In this document: positions 28,299 to 37,110 of the stretch, piece by piece
Numbering within the stretch: the first letter of the stretch is position 1
How the letters are laid out: every line of letters begins with the position of its first letter
Assembly: GCA_963824475.1 (NCBI GenBank)
Contig: CAWGPR010000012.1
Span: 1,426,001-1,490,000 of the forward strand
Reading direction: 5' to 3'
Source: Roseiarcus sp963824475
GTDB lineage: Bacteria > Pseudomonadota > Alphaproteobacteria > Rhizobiales > Beijerinckiaceae
DNA length: 64,000 nucleotides
Translations under genes and position numbers: made by a program
Notes under the pieces: generated by a model
What the model was told of the DNA's origin: nothing
The model's database searches: none
What the model saw: the letters and a program-made list of their open reading frames with translations, nothing else

Positions 28299-28547
28299 AT
28301 GAGGACAATCGATCGCCGCGGATTCGCGCGCGCCATTATGTTCGGGGCGGCTGCCGCCGCACTTGGCCTCGCCCCGGGCGCGGCGACGGCGATGCCGCTC
28401 GACGACCGCGTTCCCGGCGCCCTCGACGAATGGATCGAGAACACTCAAGCCTGGGTGGGCCCCCCTCCGCGCCGCCGCCCTCGTCGACGCGTCTGGCGAT
28501 GCTGGTGGCATCGAGGACGACGCAACTGCGGCTGGCGTTGGGTGTGA
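28299..28547 (+). CDS. small Tat-signal protein with Arg/Trp-rich C-terminus (protamine-like)
   Basis: The start ATG at 28299 is chosen because AGGAGG lies 8 nt upstream; the open frame begins at 28230. The 82-aa product has a twin-arginine signal (IDRRGFARAIMFG, Arg6-Arg7) with a hydrophobic stretch and a cleavage-like ATA-MP at about 31. A short acidic linker (34-52) follows, then an extreme basic/aromatic tail with RRRPRRRVWRCWW and HRGRRNCGWRWV. Two Cys (68, 77) could form a disulfide after export. I recall similar short proteins in Bradyrhizobium-like genomes annotated as protamine-like, without known function. It stands alone. Confidence 0.7.
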   Translation: MRTIDRRGFARAIMFGAAAAALGLAPGAATAMPLDDRVPGALDEWIENTQAWVGPPPRRRPRRRVWRCWWHRGRRNCGWRWV

Positions 28548-28865
28548 TTTATTGCTGCATGGTGTATATACACCTTTGACCCAAGGCTAGCGTCGGCGGC
28601 GGCGTTGGGTCCTTTGCGGAGTTGCAGAAAAATGAGCCTAAGCGACTGAAAAGCTTGAGTCGCGGGTAAAACCGCACACCCTGATTTTCGGCCCCCCGGC
28701 AAGGAATGAACGACTCCTGCCGGGAGGCCGTGTTTGGCTCCAGCTCCCCCGCGGGCCCCACAAAAATTATTGCCCCTCGCCTCAAGACTGCGCTTGAACT
28801 CTTGGCCCCAGCGCGGGATTGAACCGCCTCATCCGAGTCGCGCCATTCCGCCGGGATTACCCCCC
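28548..28865. other. 318-nt spacer with a strong hairpin
   Basis: A stem with one bulge (CCCGGCAAGGA / TCCTGCCGGG, 28695-28724) stands in the middle. No T-run follows directly, though a short CAAAAATTATTG stretch comes about 40 nt later. It may end the transcript of the small Tat protein. No gene is seen. Confidence 0.4.
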
Positions 28866-29948
28866 ATGAAAACGAAAGCCGCCGTCTGCCGCGCCTTCGG
28901 CGCGCCCTTGACCGTGGAGACGGTCGAACTCGCCGAGCCCGGGCCGGGCGAGGTCCTGATCCGGACCGCGGCCTGCGCGATCTGCCACAGCGACATTTTT
29001 TACGTCGATGGCGCCTGGGGCGGCGATTTGCCGGCGGTCTACGGCCACGAGGCGGCGGGGGTGATCGAGGCGGTCGGCCCGGGCGTGCGGCTGAAAGTCG
29101 GCGACCATGTCGCAGCGACGCTCATCCGCAATTGCGGCTTCTGCCCCGCCTGCACCGAGGGCGCGCCCGTCTTCTGCGAGGAAGTGTTCCCGCTCGACCG
29201 CAAAACCCCGCTGCACGACAGCGCCGGCAAGCCGATCGTCCACGGCCTGCGCACCGGCGCCTTCGCCGAGCACATGGTCGTCGACCAGTCGCAGGCGGTC
29301 GCAATCCCGAACGACATGCCGCTCGACAGCGCCGCGCTCATCGCCTGCGGCGTGCTGACGGGGATGGGCGCGGTCGTCAACACAGCCGGCGTGAAACCCG
29401 GCTCCAGCGTCGTCGTCATCGGCTGCGGCGGCGTCGGCCTCAATTCCATCCAGGGCGCGCGGCTCGCCGGCTGTTCGCCAATCATCGCCGTCGACGTCGA
29501 GCCGGCCAAGCTCGCCGCGGCGCGCGAATTCGGCGCAACCGAGACCATCAACGCCAAAAGCGAAGATGTCGCCGAGCGGGCGGCGGCGCTCAACGGGGGA
29601 CGCAAGGCCGACTGGGTGTTCGTCACCGTCGGCGTCAAGGGCGCGGCCGAACAGGGCGTTTCGCTGATGAAGCGCAATGGCGCGACCGTGCTGGTCGGCA
29701 TGCCGCCGTCGGGGGGCATGGCGACGATCGATCCCGGCTATCTGGCCGCCGACGGCCAAAGGATTCTCGGCTCCAAGATGGGCTCGGCCCGCCCCGCGAT
29801 CGACGTGCCGATGATCGTCAAGCTCTACCGCGAGGGGCGCCTCAAGCTCGACCAATTGATCAGCGGGCGCTATCGGCTGGAGGCGATCAACGAGGCCCTG
29901 GCCTCGTCACGCTCCGGCGCGGCGCTGCGCAACGTCATCGTGTTCTAA
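28866..29948 (+). CDS. zinc-dependent alcohol dehydrogenase (MDR family)
   Basis: NAD(P)-dependent oxidation of an alcohol or a hydroxymethyl-thiol adduct is likely. From the ATG at 28866 the product is 360 aa. The open frame extends upstream to 28734 without similarity. Catalytic zinc ligands are Cys40 and His61-Glu62 (VYGHEAAG). The structural zinc loop is Cys90-x2-Cys93-x2-Cys96-x7-Cys104 (NCGFCPACTEG). The nucleotide-binding GCGGVGLN motif follows near residue 190. The long zinc lobe resembles class III-like/aryl alcohol dehydrogenases, but the substrate cannot be assigned. A repeat element separates it from the downstream sugar-acid dehydratase-like gene, which may be co-transcribed. Confidence 0.88.
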   Translation: MKTKAAVCRAFGAPLTVETVELAEPGPGEVLIRTAACAICHSDIFYVDGAWGGDLPAVYGHEAAGVIEAVGPGVRLKVGDHVAATLIRNCGFCPACTEGAPVFCEEVFPLDRKTPLHDSAGKPIVHGLRTGAFAEHMVVDQSQAVAIPNDMPLDSAALIACGVLTGMGAVVNTAGVKPGSSVVVIGCGGVGLNSIQGARLAGCSPIIAVDVEPAKLAAAREFGATETINAKSEDVAERAAALNGGRKADWVFVTVGVKGAAEQGVSLMKRNGATVLVGMPPSGGMATIDPGYLAADGQRILGSKMGSARPAIDVPMIVKLYREGRLKLDQLISGRYRLEAINEALASSRSGAALRNVIVF

Positions 29949-29953
29949 GAGCG

Positions 29954-30055
29954 CCCTCATCCGGCGCTTCGCGCCACCTTCTCCCAGAGGGCGAAGGGGG
30001 CCTTGCTGGAATAGTTAGCGCCCCCTCTCCCTCGGGGAGAGGGCAGGGTGAGGGC
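29954..30055 (+). repeat. REP-like palindromic element, copy 1
   Basis: It begins CCCTCATCCGGCGCTTCGCG, continues CCACCTTCTCCC, and ends with the CTCTCCCTCGGGGAGAG palindrome and GGGTGAGGGC. The same composite occurs at 32904-32989 (same orientation) and 42021-42140 (reverse), with a shorter form at about 53196-53231. It fills the spacer between the alcohol dehydrogenase and the dehydratase gene. Confidence 0.8.
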
Positions 30056-30084
30056 CAAGGACTGGGGCAAGAGGGGCAGACACC

Positions 30085-31296
30085 ATGAAAATCGCCGAGC
30101 TCAAGACCTTCGTCGTCGGCAATCCGCCGCCTGCCTTCGGCGGCCGCTACTTTCTCTTCCTCAAGCTCAAAACCGCCTGCGGAATCGAGGGCGTGGGCGA
30201 AGTCTACGCCGCAAGCTTCGCGCCCAAGGCGATTGTGGCGATGATCGAGGACGTGTTCGAGCGCCACGTCGACGGCGCCGACCCGTTCCGCATCGAAGCG
30301 CTATGGCGCAACGTCTATGGCCGCGGCTATTCGGGCCGGCCCGACATTTCGCTCATGGGCGTCCTGTCAGGCGTCGAGATGGCGCTGTGGGACATCGTCG
30401 GCAAGGCGGTCGGCAAGCCGATTTATGCGCTGCTCGGCGGCAAGGTGCACGAGCGGCTGCGCAGCTACACCTACCTCTATCCGGACGAGCCCGGCTCGCA
30501 CGCCTATTCGGACAGCCCGGTCTATTCGAACCCGCACGCCGCGGCCGAGCGAGCGCTCAAATACATGGCGCAGGGCTTCAACGCGGTGAAATTCGATCCG
30601 GCCGGGCCGTATTCGACCTTCGATCCGCGCCAGCCGAGCCTCGAGCGGCTCGAGCTTTGCGAAGCCTTCTTAAAGACGCTGCGGGAGGCGGTGGGAACGA
30701 AATGCGATCTCCTGTTCGGCACCCACGGCCAGTTCACCGCCTCCGGCGCGCTGCGCCTGGCAAGGCGGCTCGAGCCTTATGAGCCGCTATGGTTCGAGGA
30801 GCCGACCCCGCCCGAGGCGCCGGAGGAGATGGCCAGGGTCGCCGCGCAGTGCCGAGTCCCGATCGCGACCGGCGAGCGGCTGACGACCAAGTACGAATTC
30901 GCGCGCGTGCTCGAAACCGGCGCTGCCTCGATCCTGCAGATGAACTTGGGCCGGGTCGGGGGCATCCTGGAGGCGAAGAAGATCGCCGCGATGGCCGAGG
31001 CTCACTACGCGCAGATTGCGCCTCATCTCTATTGCGGGCCGATCGTCGGCGCGGCCAATATCCAGCTCGCCGCGTGCAGCCCGAATTTCCTCATCCTCGA
31101 GAGCATCGAGCGCTGGGACGGCTTCCACGCGCAGATTTTGAAGAAGCCGATCCGCTGGGGGGAGGGCTTCGTCATCCCGCCGGATGAGCCGGGCCTCGGG
31201 GTGGAACTGAACGAGCAAGTCGCCCTCGCCCATCCGTGGACCGGCAAGGACCTTCATCTCGTGCCGAGATTCGCGCCGGTCTGGGCGCCGGATTGA
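30085..31296 (+). CDS. mandelate racemase/muconate lactonizing (enolase superfamily) sugar-acid dehydratase-like enzyme
   Basis: The 403-aa product has the capping domain (about 1-115) and the barrel. Recognisable points are Lys169 (NAVKFD), the WFEEPTPPE motif with Glu238/Glu239, Glu264 (ATGERLTT) and His314 (IAPHLYCGPI) of the His-based general base. Family members use Mg to abstract the proton next to a carboxylate. The first metal-ligand segment reads FGTHGQ (Gly212-Thr213-His214), where DgoD-like enzymes have Asp-x-His-Gly, so one ligand looks replaced. The usual Asp of QPDxxR is Asn287 (QMNLGRVGG). Galactonate or related sugar-acid dehydratase is possible, but I would not fix a substrate. 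Confidence 0.82.
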   Translation: MKIAELKTFVVGNPPPAFGGRYFLFLKLKTACGIEGVGEVYAASFAPKAIVAMIEDVFERHVDGADPFRIEALWRNVYGRGYSGRPDISLMGVLSGVEMALWDIVGKAVGKPIYALLGGKVHERLRSYTYLYPDEPGSHAYSDSPVYSNPHAAAERALKYMAQGFNAVKFDPAGPYSTFDPRQPSLERLELCEAFLKTLREAVGTKCDLLFGTHGQFTASGALRLARRLEPYEPLWFEEPTPPEAPEEMARVAAQCRVPIATGERLTTKYEFARVLETGAASILQMNLGRVGGILEAKKIAAMAEAHYAQIAPHLYCGPIVGAANIQLAACSPNFLILESIERWDGFHAQILKKPIRWGEGFVIPPDEPGLGVELNEQVALAHPWTGKDLHLVPRFAPVWAPD

Positions 31297-31301
31297 GGGG
31301 C

Positions 31302-32108
<807 letters not shown>

Positions 32109-32197
32109 CGGGGCCTCGGAGTCTTGTTGGCTCGCATGGCCTTAAGTCACGCAGCGCGTCAGCGCAACGCTGGCCGCCCGAACCGCCCAGCCAAGCG

Positions 32198-33004
32198 TCA
32201 CGCCGCGTCATGAAAAATGACGCCGAGGGTGAACCGTTCGCCGCTTTTGATGCGGCTGACCCCATGGCGCAGGTTGACGCGATAGGTCCCGCGCACCCCC
32301 TGCACGGGGCGCTCGCGCACGGCGAAGATCACGCCGTCGCCCTGCGTGAGCGGCGGCACCTCGGCGCGCGACTGCATGCGCGGCCGCTGCTCGGTCAAGA
32401 CGAACTCCCCGCCGATAAAGTCCCGCCCGGGCTCGGAGAGCAGGATCGCCACCTGCAGCGGAAAAAGATGCTCGCCGTACACGTCCTGATGCAGGCAATT
32501 GTAGTCGCCGGGGCCATAGCGCAGCAGAAGCGGCGTCGGTCGCGTCTGACCCGCCTGATGGCAGCGCGCCCGGAAGGCTTCGTGCTCGGCGGGATAGCGG
32601 ACGGAAACGCCCATCGCCTCGTTCCACCGATCCGCGATCGGCGCGAGCCTCGAATAGAAGCTGCGGCGAAGCGCGACGACCGGCTCAGGCAGCGGATCGG
32701 CGAAATATTTGTACTCGCCCCGGCCAAAGCCGTGGGCCGCCATCACGATGCGCGAGCGGAAGCGCGCGGCGTCGGTATAGAGCGCTTGAAGCTCACGGCA
32801 CGTCTCGCGCGAGATCAGTTTCGGCGCAACCGCGCAGCCATAGGCGTCAAGCTCACGCTCGATTCTCCGCCAGTCGAGCGCGTCGAGCGTGGCTGCCCCC
32901 TTGCCCTCATCCGGCGCTTCGCGCCACCTTCTCCCGGCGGGAGAAGGGCCCCCCTCTCCCTCGGGGAGAGGGGTTGGGGTGAGGGCCGGGGTGCGGGCCT
33001 GCAT
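32198..33004 (-). CDS. 2OG-Fe(II) oxygenase, coupled to ada, with a repeat inside its N-terminus
   Basis: The start ATG at 33004 overlaps the ada stop (TGATG); an open frame continues upstream inside ada but is a shadow. The 268-aa product carries the iron and 2-oxoglutarate ligands of the double-stranded beta-helix fold: His172-x-Asp174 (LHQDVYG), His247 (NLRHGVSR) and Arg257 (ERFTLG). Residues about 7-34 (LTPTPLPEGEGG, then AGRRWREAPDEG) are encoded by a REP-like element, so the conserved part starts only near residue 38 (LDALDWRRIE). Coupling to ada suggests a role in alkylation damage response. It is not a close match to classical AlkB motifs that I can see. Confidence 0.82.
   Translation of the reverse strand: MQARTPALTPTPLPEGEGGPSPAGRRWREAPDEGKGAATLDALDWRRIERELDAYGCAVAPKLISRETCRELQALYTDAARFRSRIVMAAHGFGRGEYKYFADPLPEPVVALRRSFYSRLAPIADRWNEAMGVSVRYPAEHEAFRARCHQAGQTRPTPLLLRYGPGDYNCLHQDVYGEHLFPLQVAILLSEPGRDFIGGEFVLTEQRPRMQSRAEVPPLTQGDGVIFAVRERPVQGVRGTYRVNLRHGVSRIKSGERFTLGVIFHDAA
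32904..32989 (+). repeat. REP-like palindromic element, copy 2, inside coding sequence
   Basis: Same composite as at 29954: CCCTCATCCGGCGCTTCGCG, CCACCTTCTCCC, then CTCTCCCTCGGGGAGAGG and GGGTGAGGGC. It lies entirely within the first 34 codons of the 2OG oxygenase gene and keeps the frame open. Confidence 0.85.
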
Positions 33005-34092
33005 CACGCCGCCTCGCGCGCGATCAGCGCGCGCTTGCGCTCGACCCCCCAGCGATAGCCGGAGAGGTCGCCGTCGGTGCGCACCACCCGATGGCAAGGG
33101 ATCGCGACCGCAAGCGGGTTGGCGGCGCAAGCCTGCGCGACCGCCCGCACGGCTTTCGGCTGGCCGATCGCTCGCGCGATCTCCTTGTACGTCGCCGTCT
33201 TGCCGGGAGGTATTGCGCAAAGCGCCGCCCACACCCGCTGCTGGAACGCGGTGCCGCGGATGTCGAGCGGAAGATCGAGGCGCTGGGCAGGCGCCTCCAC
33301 GAGGCCGACGACCTCAGCGACCATGCGCTCGAATTCGGCGTCGCCGCCTTCAAGCTCCGCGTTCGGAAAGCGGTCCTGCAACTCGCGCACGAGCCCATGC
33401 GGGTCGTCGCCGAGCAGAATCGCGCACACGCCCTTGTTGGTGGCGGCGACCAGCACGGCGCCGAGCGACGCCTGCCCGACCGCGAAGCGGATTGCCGCGC
33501 CCGCGCCGCCGCGCCTGACCGCGCTTGGGGTCATGCCGAGCCGCGCCGCCGTGCTCTCGTAGAAGCGGCTCGAAGAGTTGAACCCGGCGTCGTAGATCGC
33601 TTCGGTGACCGTCCCCGCGGTGCGCAGCTTGTCGGCCGCGCGGCGCGCCCGCATCTCCGCCGTATAGGCCTTCGGAGTCACGCCGGTGATCGTCTTGAAC
33701 ACGCGGTGAAAGTGATACGGGCTCAAGCCCACGCTCGCCGCGAGCTCGGCGAGCTTGGGCGCCTCCTCGGCCAATTCGATCTCAGCGCACGCCCGCTTGA
33801 CCGCCTCGACCTGCGGATCGGGCGCGCCGAGCTTGTCGGGCCGGCAGCGCTTGCAGGCGCGGTAGCCCGCCTTCTCCGCCTCCGCCACGCTCGAAAAGAA
33901 CGAGACGTTCTCCCGCTTCGCCGGCCGGGAGGCGCAGCTCGGCCGGCAATAGATTCCGGTGGTGCGGACGGCGAAGATGAGCTTGCCGTCGAAGGCCGGA
34001 TCGCGGCGGGCGACCGCGTCCCACCAGCGCTCTCCGTCGCCGGCGGGCGCCCTCAGGGCCTTGGGGCGCGCTTCGGTCATGGGCATAGACAT
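33004..34092 (-). CDS. ada: Ada: methylphosphotriester/O6-methylguanine-DNA methyltransferase and transcription activator
   Basis: Ada repairs methylated DNA by transferring methyl groups to its own Cys residues and then activates the adaptive response. The 362-aa product has all parts. The N-terminal zinc/acceptor domain has Cys49, Cys53, Cys80 and Cys83 (YCRPSC, CKRC), in exactly the spacing of E. coli Cys38/42/69/72. An AraC-type helix-turn-helix follows at about 105-190 (LSPYHFHRVFKTITGVTPK). The C-terminal methyltransferase domain has AIPCHRVV with acceptor Cys333. GGAG lies 8 nt before the ATG at 34092. The next gene, a 2OG oxygenase, is coupled through TGATG, so the two form one operon. 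Confidence 0.95.
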   Translation of the reverse strand: MSMPMTEARPKALRAPAGDGERWWDAVARRDPAFDGKLIFAVRTTGIYCRPSCASRPAKRENVSFFSSVAEAEKAGYRACKRCRPDKLGAPDPQVEAVKRACAEIELAEEAPKLAELAASVGLSPYHFHRVFKTITGVTPKAYTAEMRARRAADKLRTAGTVTEAIYDAGFNSSSRFYESTAARLGMTPSAVRRGGAGAAIRFAVGQASLGAVLVAATNKGVCAILLGDDPHGLVRELQDRFPNAELEGGDAEFERMVAEVVGLVEAPAQRLDLPLDIRGTAFQQRVWAALCAIPPGKTATYKEIARAIGQPKAVRAVAQACAANPLAVAIPCHRVVRTDGDLSGYRWGVERKRALIAREAA

Positions 34093-34285
34093 AAGGATGG
34101 CTCCGGGGTTTGTCTTGCTTCCCCGTCTACGCCGATCGGCGCGCGACCGAACTCCGGAGCTTGCTGTCTAATTTTTCCCGGCCCTTGACAGTCCGCTGCC
34201 TAGTCGATCGGCCGCGTCGAGGGTCAGTGCGTTCCGGTCAGAATGAGAGAAGGCCAACGATCCGCTTCCACATCGGAATCGTCGT

Positions 34286-34483
34286 TCAGATGGCTTCGTA
34301 CTCGATCTTGCGGGCCTCGGTGACGCGGCGCGAAGCGTCCAGAATCTCGAGGCCAACGAGGTCGCCATGCTCGTCGTAGTCGAGAATCACGCCAGGCTTA
34401 TCCTCGTCGCTCTCGGCCACCGCGACGCCTTCTTTGAGAATGACGCTAAGCGAATCCGTATGCCGATCGTAGGCGATCTTCAT
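34286..34483 (-). CDS. DUF2283 family small protein
   Basis: The 65-aa product from the ATG at 34483 starts MKIAYDRHTDSLSVIL and continues ESDEDKPGVILDYDEHGDLV, the family hallmark, ending EILDASRRVTE. The longer open frame to 34612 has no similarity, and an AGAAGG site lies just upstream of 34483. DUF2283 genes are often found next to DUF4258 genes, a pair suspected to be toxin-antitoxin-like. Such a partner exists here at 35899-36156 on the same strand, but a transposase gene now lies between them. Function is otherwise unknown. Confidence 0.85.
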   Translation of the reverse strand: MKIAYDRHTDSLSVILKEGVAVAESDEDKPGVILDYDEHGDLVGLEILDASRRVTEARKIEYEAI

Positions 34484-34565
34484 GATAGCCTTCTCCAATG
34501 AGCTTCTTGCATAATCCCTTGAGCGAGGTGAATTTTCCTGCGCCGGGCGGGTGCACCTAGCTGGG

Positions 34566-35759
34566 TCAGGCAGGGGCGGTCCTGTAGTCGACGACACGGA
34601 TGATCTGATCAACGGCGAGGGCGACGATGCCGAACATGAGATGGCATTTGACCTTGAGTGCGCCGCGGACGCGGAGAAATCTGGCGCCGAACTCGTCTTT
34701 CAGACGGGCGTTGACGCGTTCGGCCATGGTGCGGAAATCGTAGATCAGGTCGTCGAAGTCGGGCCTGTGGATGAGCTTCAGGCGCTCGACTTCGCGGCCC
34801 CATTCGGCCTTGGCTTGGTGGTCGGCGCGAAAGTTGCGGTCGACGATAGGAGCGTGGCCCAGCGTCCGGCTCTGGTCGTGGATCGCGGCGGCGTCGTAGG
34901 CGGCGTCCATGAGATCGTAGAGATAGGCGACGCGGGCGCTCGTCATGGTCATCAAGGGAATGGCGGCCTGGCTGTCGTGGACGGAGGCCGAGGTCAGCAC
35001 GCAGGAGACTGGGATTTGGCCGCAGGCCACGTCGATGTGGAGTTTGTACCCGGTCCAGGTCTCTTTGTAGCCCTTGCTGTTTTTCTTGCAGCCGACGTCG
35101 CAGGCGGTGGGCAGGTCGGCGAGCATCTGGCTGAGGTTCTGCGTGACCTGCCGCTTGAGACGCGTCGGCTCCGGCCTCGGACGCTGTTCGCCCTTGCGTG
35201 GACGTCCGCGCTTGCGCGGCGGCGCGGGATTATCGGGCGCCGGGGGATCGTCTTTGCCGTCGTTGGCCGTGTTCTGGACCGGCTTCTCGCGCGCTTCGAT
35301 CTCGGTGGCGTCGCGCGCGATCGCCCCGATGATGCGTCCCCCGAGCGCACGCTCGATCAGCGCGGCGTGGATCTTGTCTGGCAGCGCGCCGCGCGCGAAT
35401 TCGGCGAACGCCCGGGAAAACGTGGCTTCGGAAGGCACTTGCGAGCGTCGCTCCCAGCCGAGGATGCGACGCAGGGACTTGTCGACGTCGAGGCGCTCGA
35501 TCAGGGCGCTGGTGGTGGGAACGCCCAGGACCGCCTTGGCCACGAAAGCTCGGGCGAGGGCGCGGCGGTCCTCGGGCGGCCGGCCCGGCCCCCTGGGCGG
35601 CTCAGGAACGAACGCTTCGAGGCCGATCACGTCGAGCGTGGTGACGAGACGGCCCAACGCTTCGGTGATCGGATCGTTGTCCTCGCGCATCCAAGGGAAC
35701 AAAAAGCCCTGGATGTAGCTCCAGCGAGCCTTCATCGCGTCGAGAGGGTCGTCTGTCAT
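34566..35759 (-). mobile_element. DDE transposase gene of an IS (IS4/IS5-like superfamily, DUF772 type)
   Basis: The 397-aa product from the ATG at 35759 (open frame to 35810) has an N-terminal DUF772-like region with ILGWERRSQVPSEATFSRAF. A basic, Pro-rich linker (PPRKRGRPRKGEQRPRPEP) follows, then the catalytic domain. Likely acidic residues are Asp in ARDATEIEAREK, Asp in LYDLMDAAYDA and Glu in FRTMAERVNARLKDEFG. No stop or frameshift interrupts it. I could not find convincing terminal inverted repeats or a target duplication, so the element's ends are not fixed. It separates the DUF4258 and DUF2283 genes. Confidence 0.85.
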
Positions 35760-35823
35760 GTCTACAGCCACGGCTGAAGCAAATCGGTTTCTACGATAAC
35801 AGCGCCACACCTGAACAACAATC

Positions 35824-35852
35824 TAAATATATTTCACTATCCTACTTGACAA
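35824..35852 (-). promoter_or_regulatory. possible promoter of the transposase gene
   Basis: In a locally AT-rich stretch the minus strand has TTGTCA (35847-35852), a 17-nt spacer and TATTTA (35824-35829), about 65 nt upstream of the transposase start. Confidence 0.4.
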
Positions 35853-35898
35853 CGATAACAACCGCTCTAAATACTATAGCCTTACCCGACTGAATTCG

Positions 35899-36156
35899 TC
35901 AATCTATTTGCAAGAGGCTCCAATATTTGTCGATTTTGCTCGTCCGGTAGACGGTGACGACCTCGACCGGGCTTCGATCCACCTCGACAAACACCCGAAC
36001 CAGGTAGCGCCTCCCCGCGAACTCGATCCTTGAATGCACTACCTCACGTCCGGGCCGCACGACCATACGCTGCTCGGGTTCGGCAAGAACTTGGCGGACT
36101 GTCGCCTCGTCAAGCCCTCGCCGCTGAAGCTCCGAGATAGCGTGCGGCGTCAGCAC
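35899..36156 (-). CDS. DUF4258 family small protein
   Basis: The 85-aa product, with a GTG start at 36156, begins LTPHAISELQRRGLDEATVR and has the VLAEPEQ, HSRIEFAGRRYLVRVFVEVD and VTVYRTSKIDKYW segments that characterise DUF4258. Such proteins are small, compact and often paired with DUF2283 proteins. The RelE/BrnT-like size and context suggest a toxin-like partner, but this is inference. The DUF2283 gene lies 1.4 kb downstream on the same strand, beyond the inserted transposase gene. Confidence 0.82.
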   Translation of the reverse strand: MLTPHAISELQRRGLDEATVRQVLAEPEQRMVVRPGREVVHSRIEFAGRRYLVRVFVEVDRSPVEVVTVYRTSKIDKYWSLLQID

Positions 36157-37110
36157 GAAGTCCAGGATCGGGACAGCCTTACCCTTTCATCGAAGCGATT
36201 GGGCGATGGGTAGCACGGATAATCCTTCCCAGGATAGGCCAACGGCAGTGTCTACCATGCCCATCCAGGCCATGCGCCGATCGCGTCGCATGCGGGCCGG
36301 CGATCGAGCACCAAACAGGGCGAGGGCGCCGATTGATTTTCAGAGGTTGATAATCGTAGTGGCCTCACGCAGCGGCTGAGGCTCGATTTTACCTATCGAA
36401 GAAATGCGATCGAACTGACCAGATCACATGTTCTTCTTGCTGTAGATCACTGCGACTGGCAGCGCCAGCACGGGGTGGAACCCCGCGACAGCTTGTGAGG
36501 GCGTCATGGCCGCCCCCCGGACTGGGATCCGGGGGTGTCCCGACAGGTCAAAAACAAGGGGCAAGAGAGCAGCGCGCACAAGGCCTTGTTCTTGCAGGAC
36601 CTTACTGCCAGTAGAGGCGATGTCGGACTCGTCATTGAGATGGTAGGGAGTGGATGGCCGGGTCAAGCCAGGTCAAGCCTATGGTCAAGCCCGGCCATGA
36701 CCGCCAAAGATCGATCGCCCGGGTTGGCGACGCGTCGCCAACAGGTAACTATAAGAACCAAGCGAGTTGCTGCTTTTCCTTGACAAAACCAGAAATTCGC
36801 GCTATGTATGTTCCTATCAGCAGAATCCAGGTCCCGCTCGACGGCAGCCGGGCGAGGCGAAGAGAAGCTGTGCTGTTTGAAACGTTGGACCGACAACCCG
36901 CCACGCGAATTGAGAAGGAGCGAAATGCTTTTACTTGAATCGGCCGTAACCCATTGAAAAGTCCCAATTCGGAAAAGTAAACGCCAGTAGATGAAAGCGA
37001 ATTTGCTGCTACCTGCTTGCATTTATTTGCATTTGCTTGCACCGAATTCGCGTTCTGGTTGAATCCGGGGCTTTCGGCGCTCCGCCGGCAGGGGCAGGCG
37101 ACGACAGGTT
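36157..37110. other. 954-nt region without a convincing gene, with repeats
   Basis: Several short open frames exist, none with recognisable features. Visible structure includes three near-tandem GGTCAAGCC units (36660-36690), a CCCCCCGGACTGGGATCCGG-type palindrome (36515-36535), and the dispersed repeat copy at 36926-37066 that touches the mutS end. It looks like eroded accessory DNA. Confidence 0.5.
36926..37066 (+). repeat. dispersed ~145-bp repeat, copy A
   Basis: The sequence with TTGAATCGGCCGTAACCCAT, TGAAAAGTC and a closing CGCGTTCTGGTTGAATCC recurs at 60726-60876 in the same orientation. The inner part is AT-rich with repeated TTGCATTT/GCTTGCA words and is less conserved. Copy A ends 44 nt from the mutS stop. 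Confidence 0.85.

Noticed and set aside
28560..28820. Possible tmRNA or tRNA in the spacer before the alcohol dehydrogenase
   Set aside because: A GGTTCAATC-like stretch on the minus strand has no matching T-stem and no acceptor partner; the tag-peptide region of tmRNA is also absent.
36424..36666. 80-codon minus-strand frame in the spacer before mutS
   Set aside because: No recognisable motif, no clear RBS, and it overlaps repeat-like DNA.
36935..37066. CRISPR-like array in the repeated TTGCATTT/GCTTGC words
   Set aside because: The words are short, irregular and have no unique spacers; they belong to the dispersed repeat present also at 60726.
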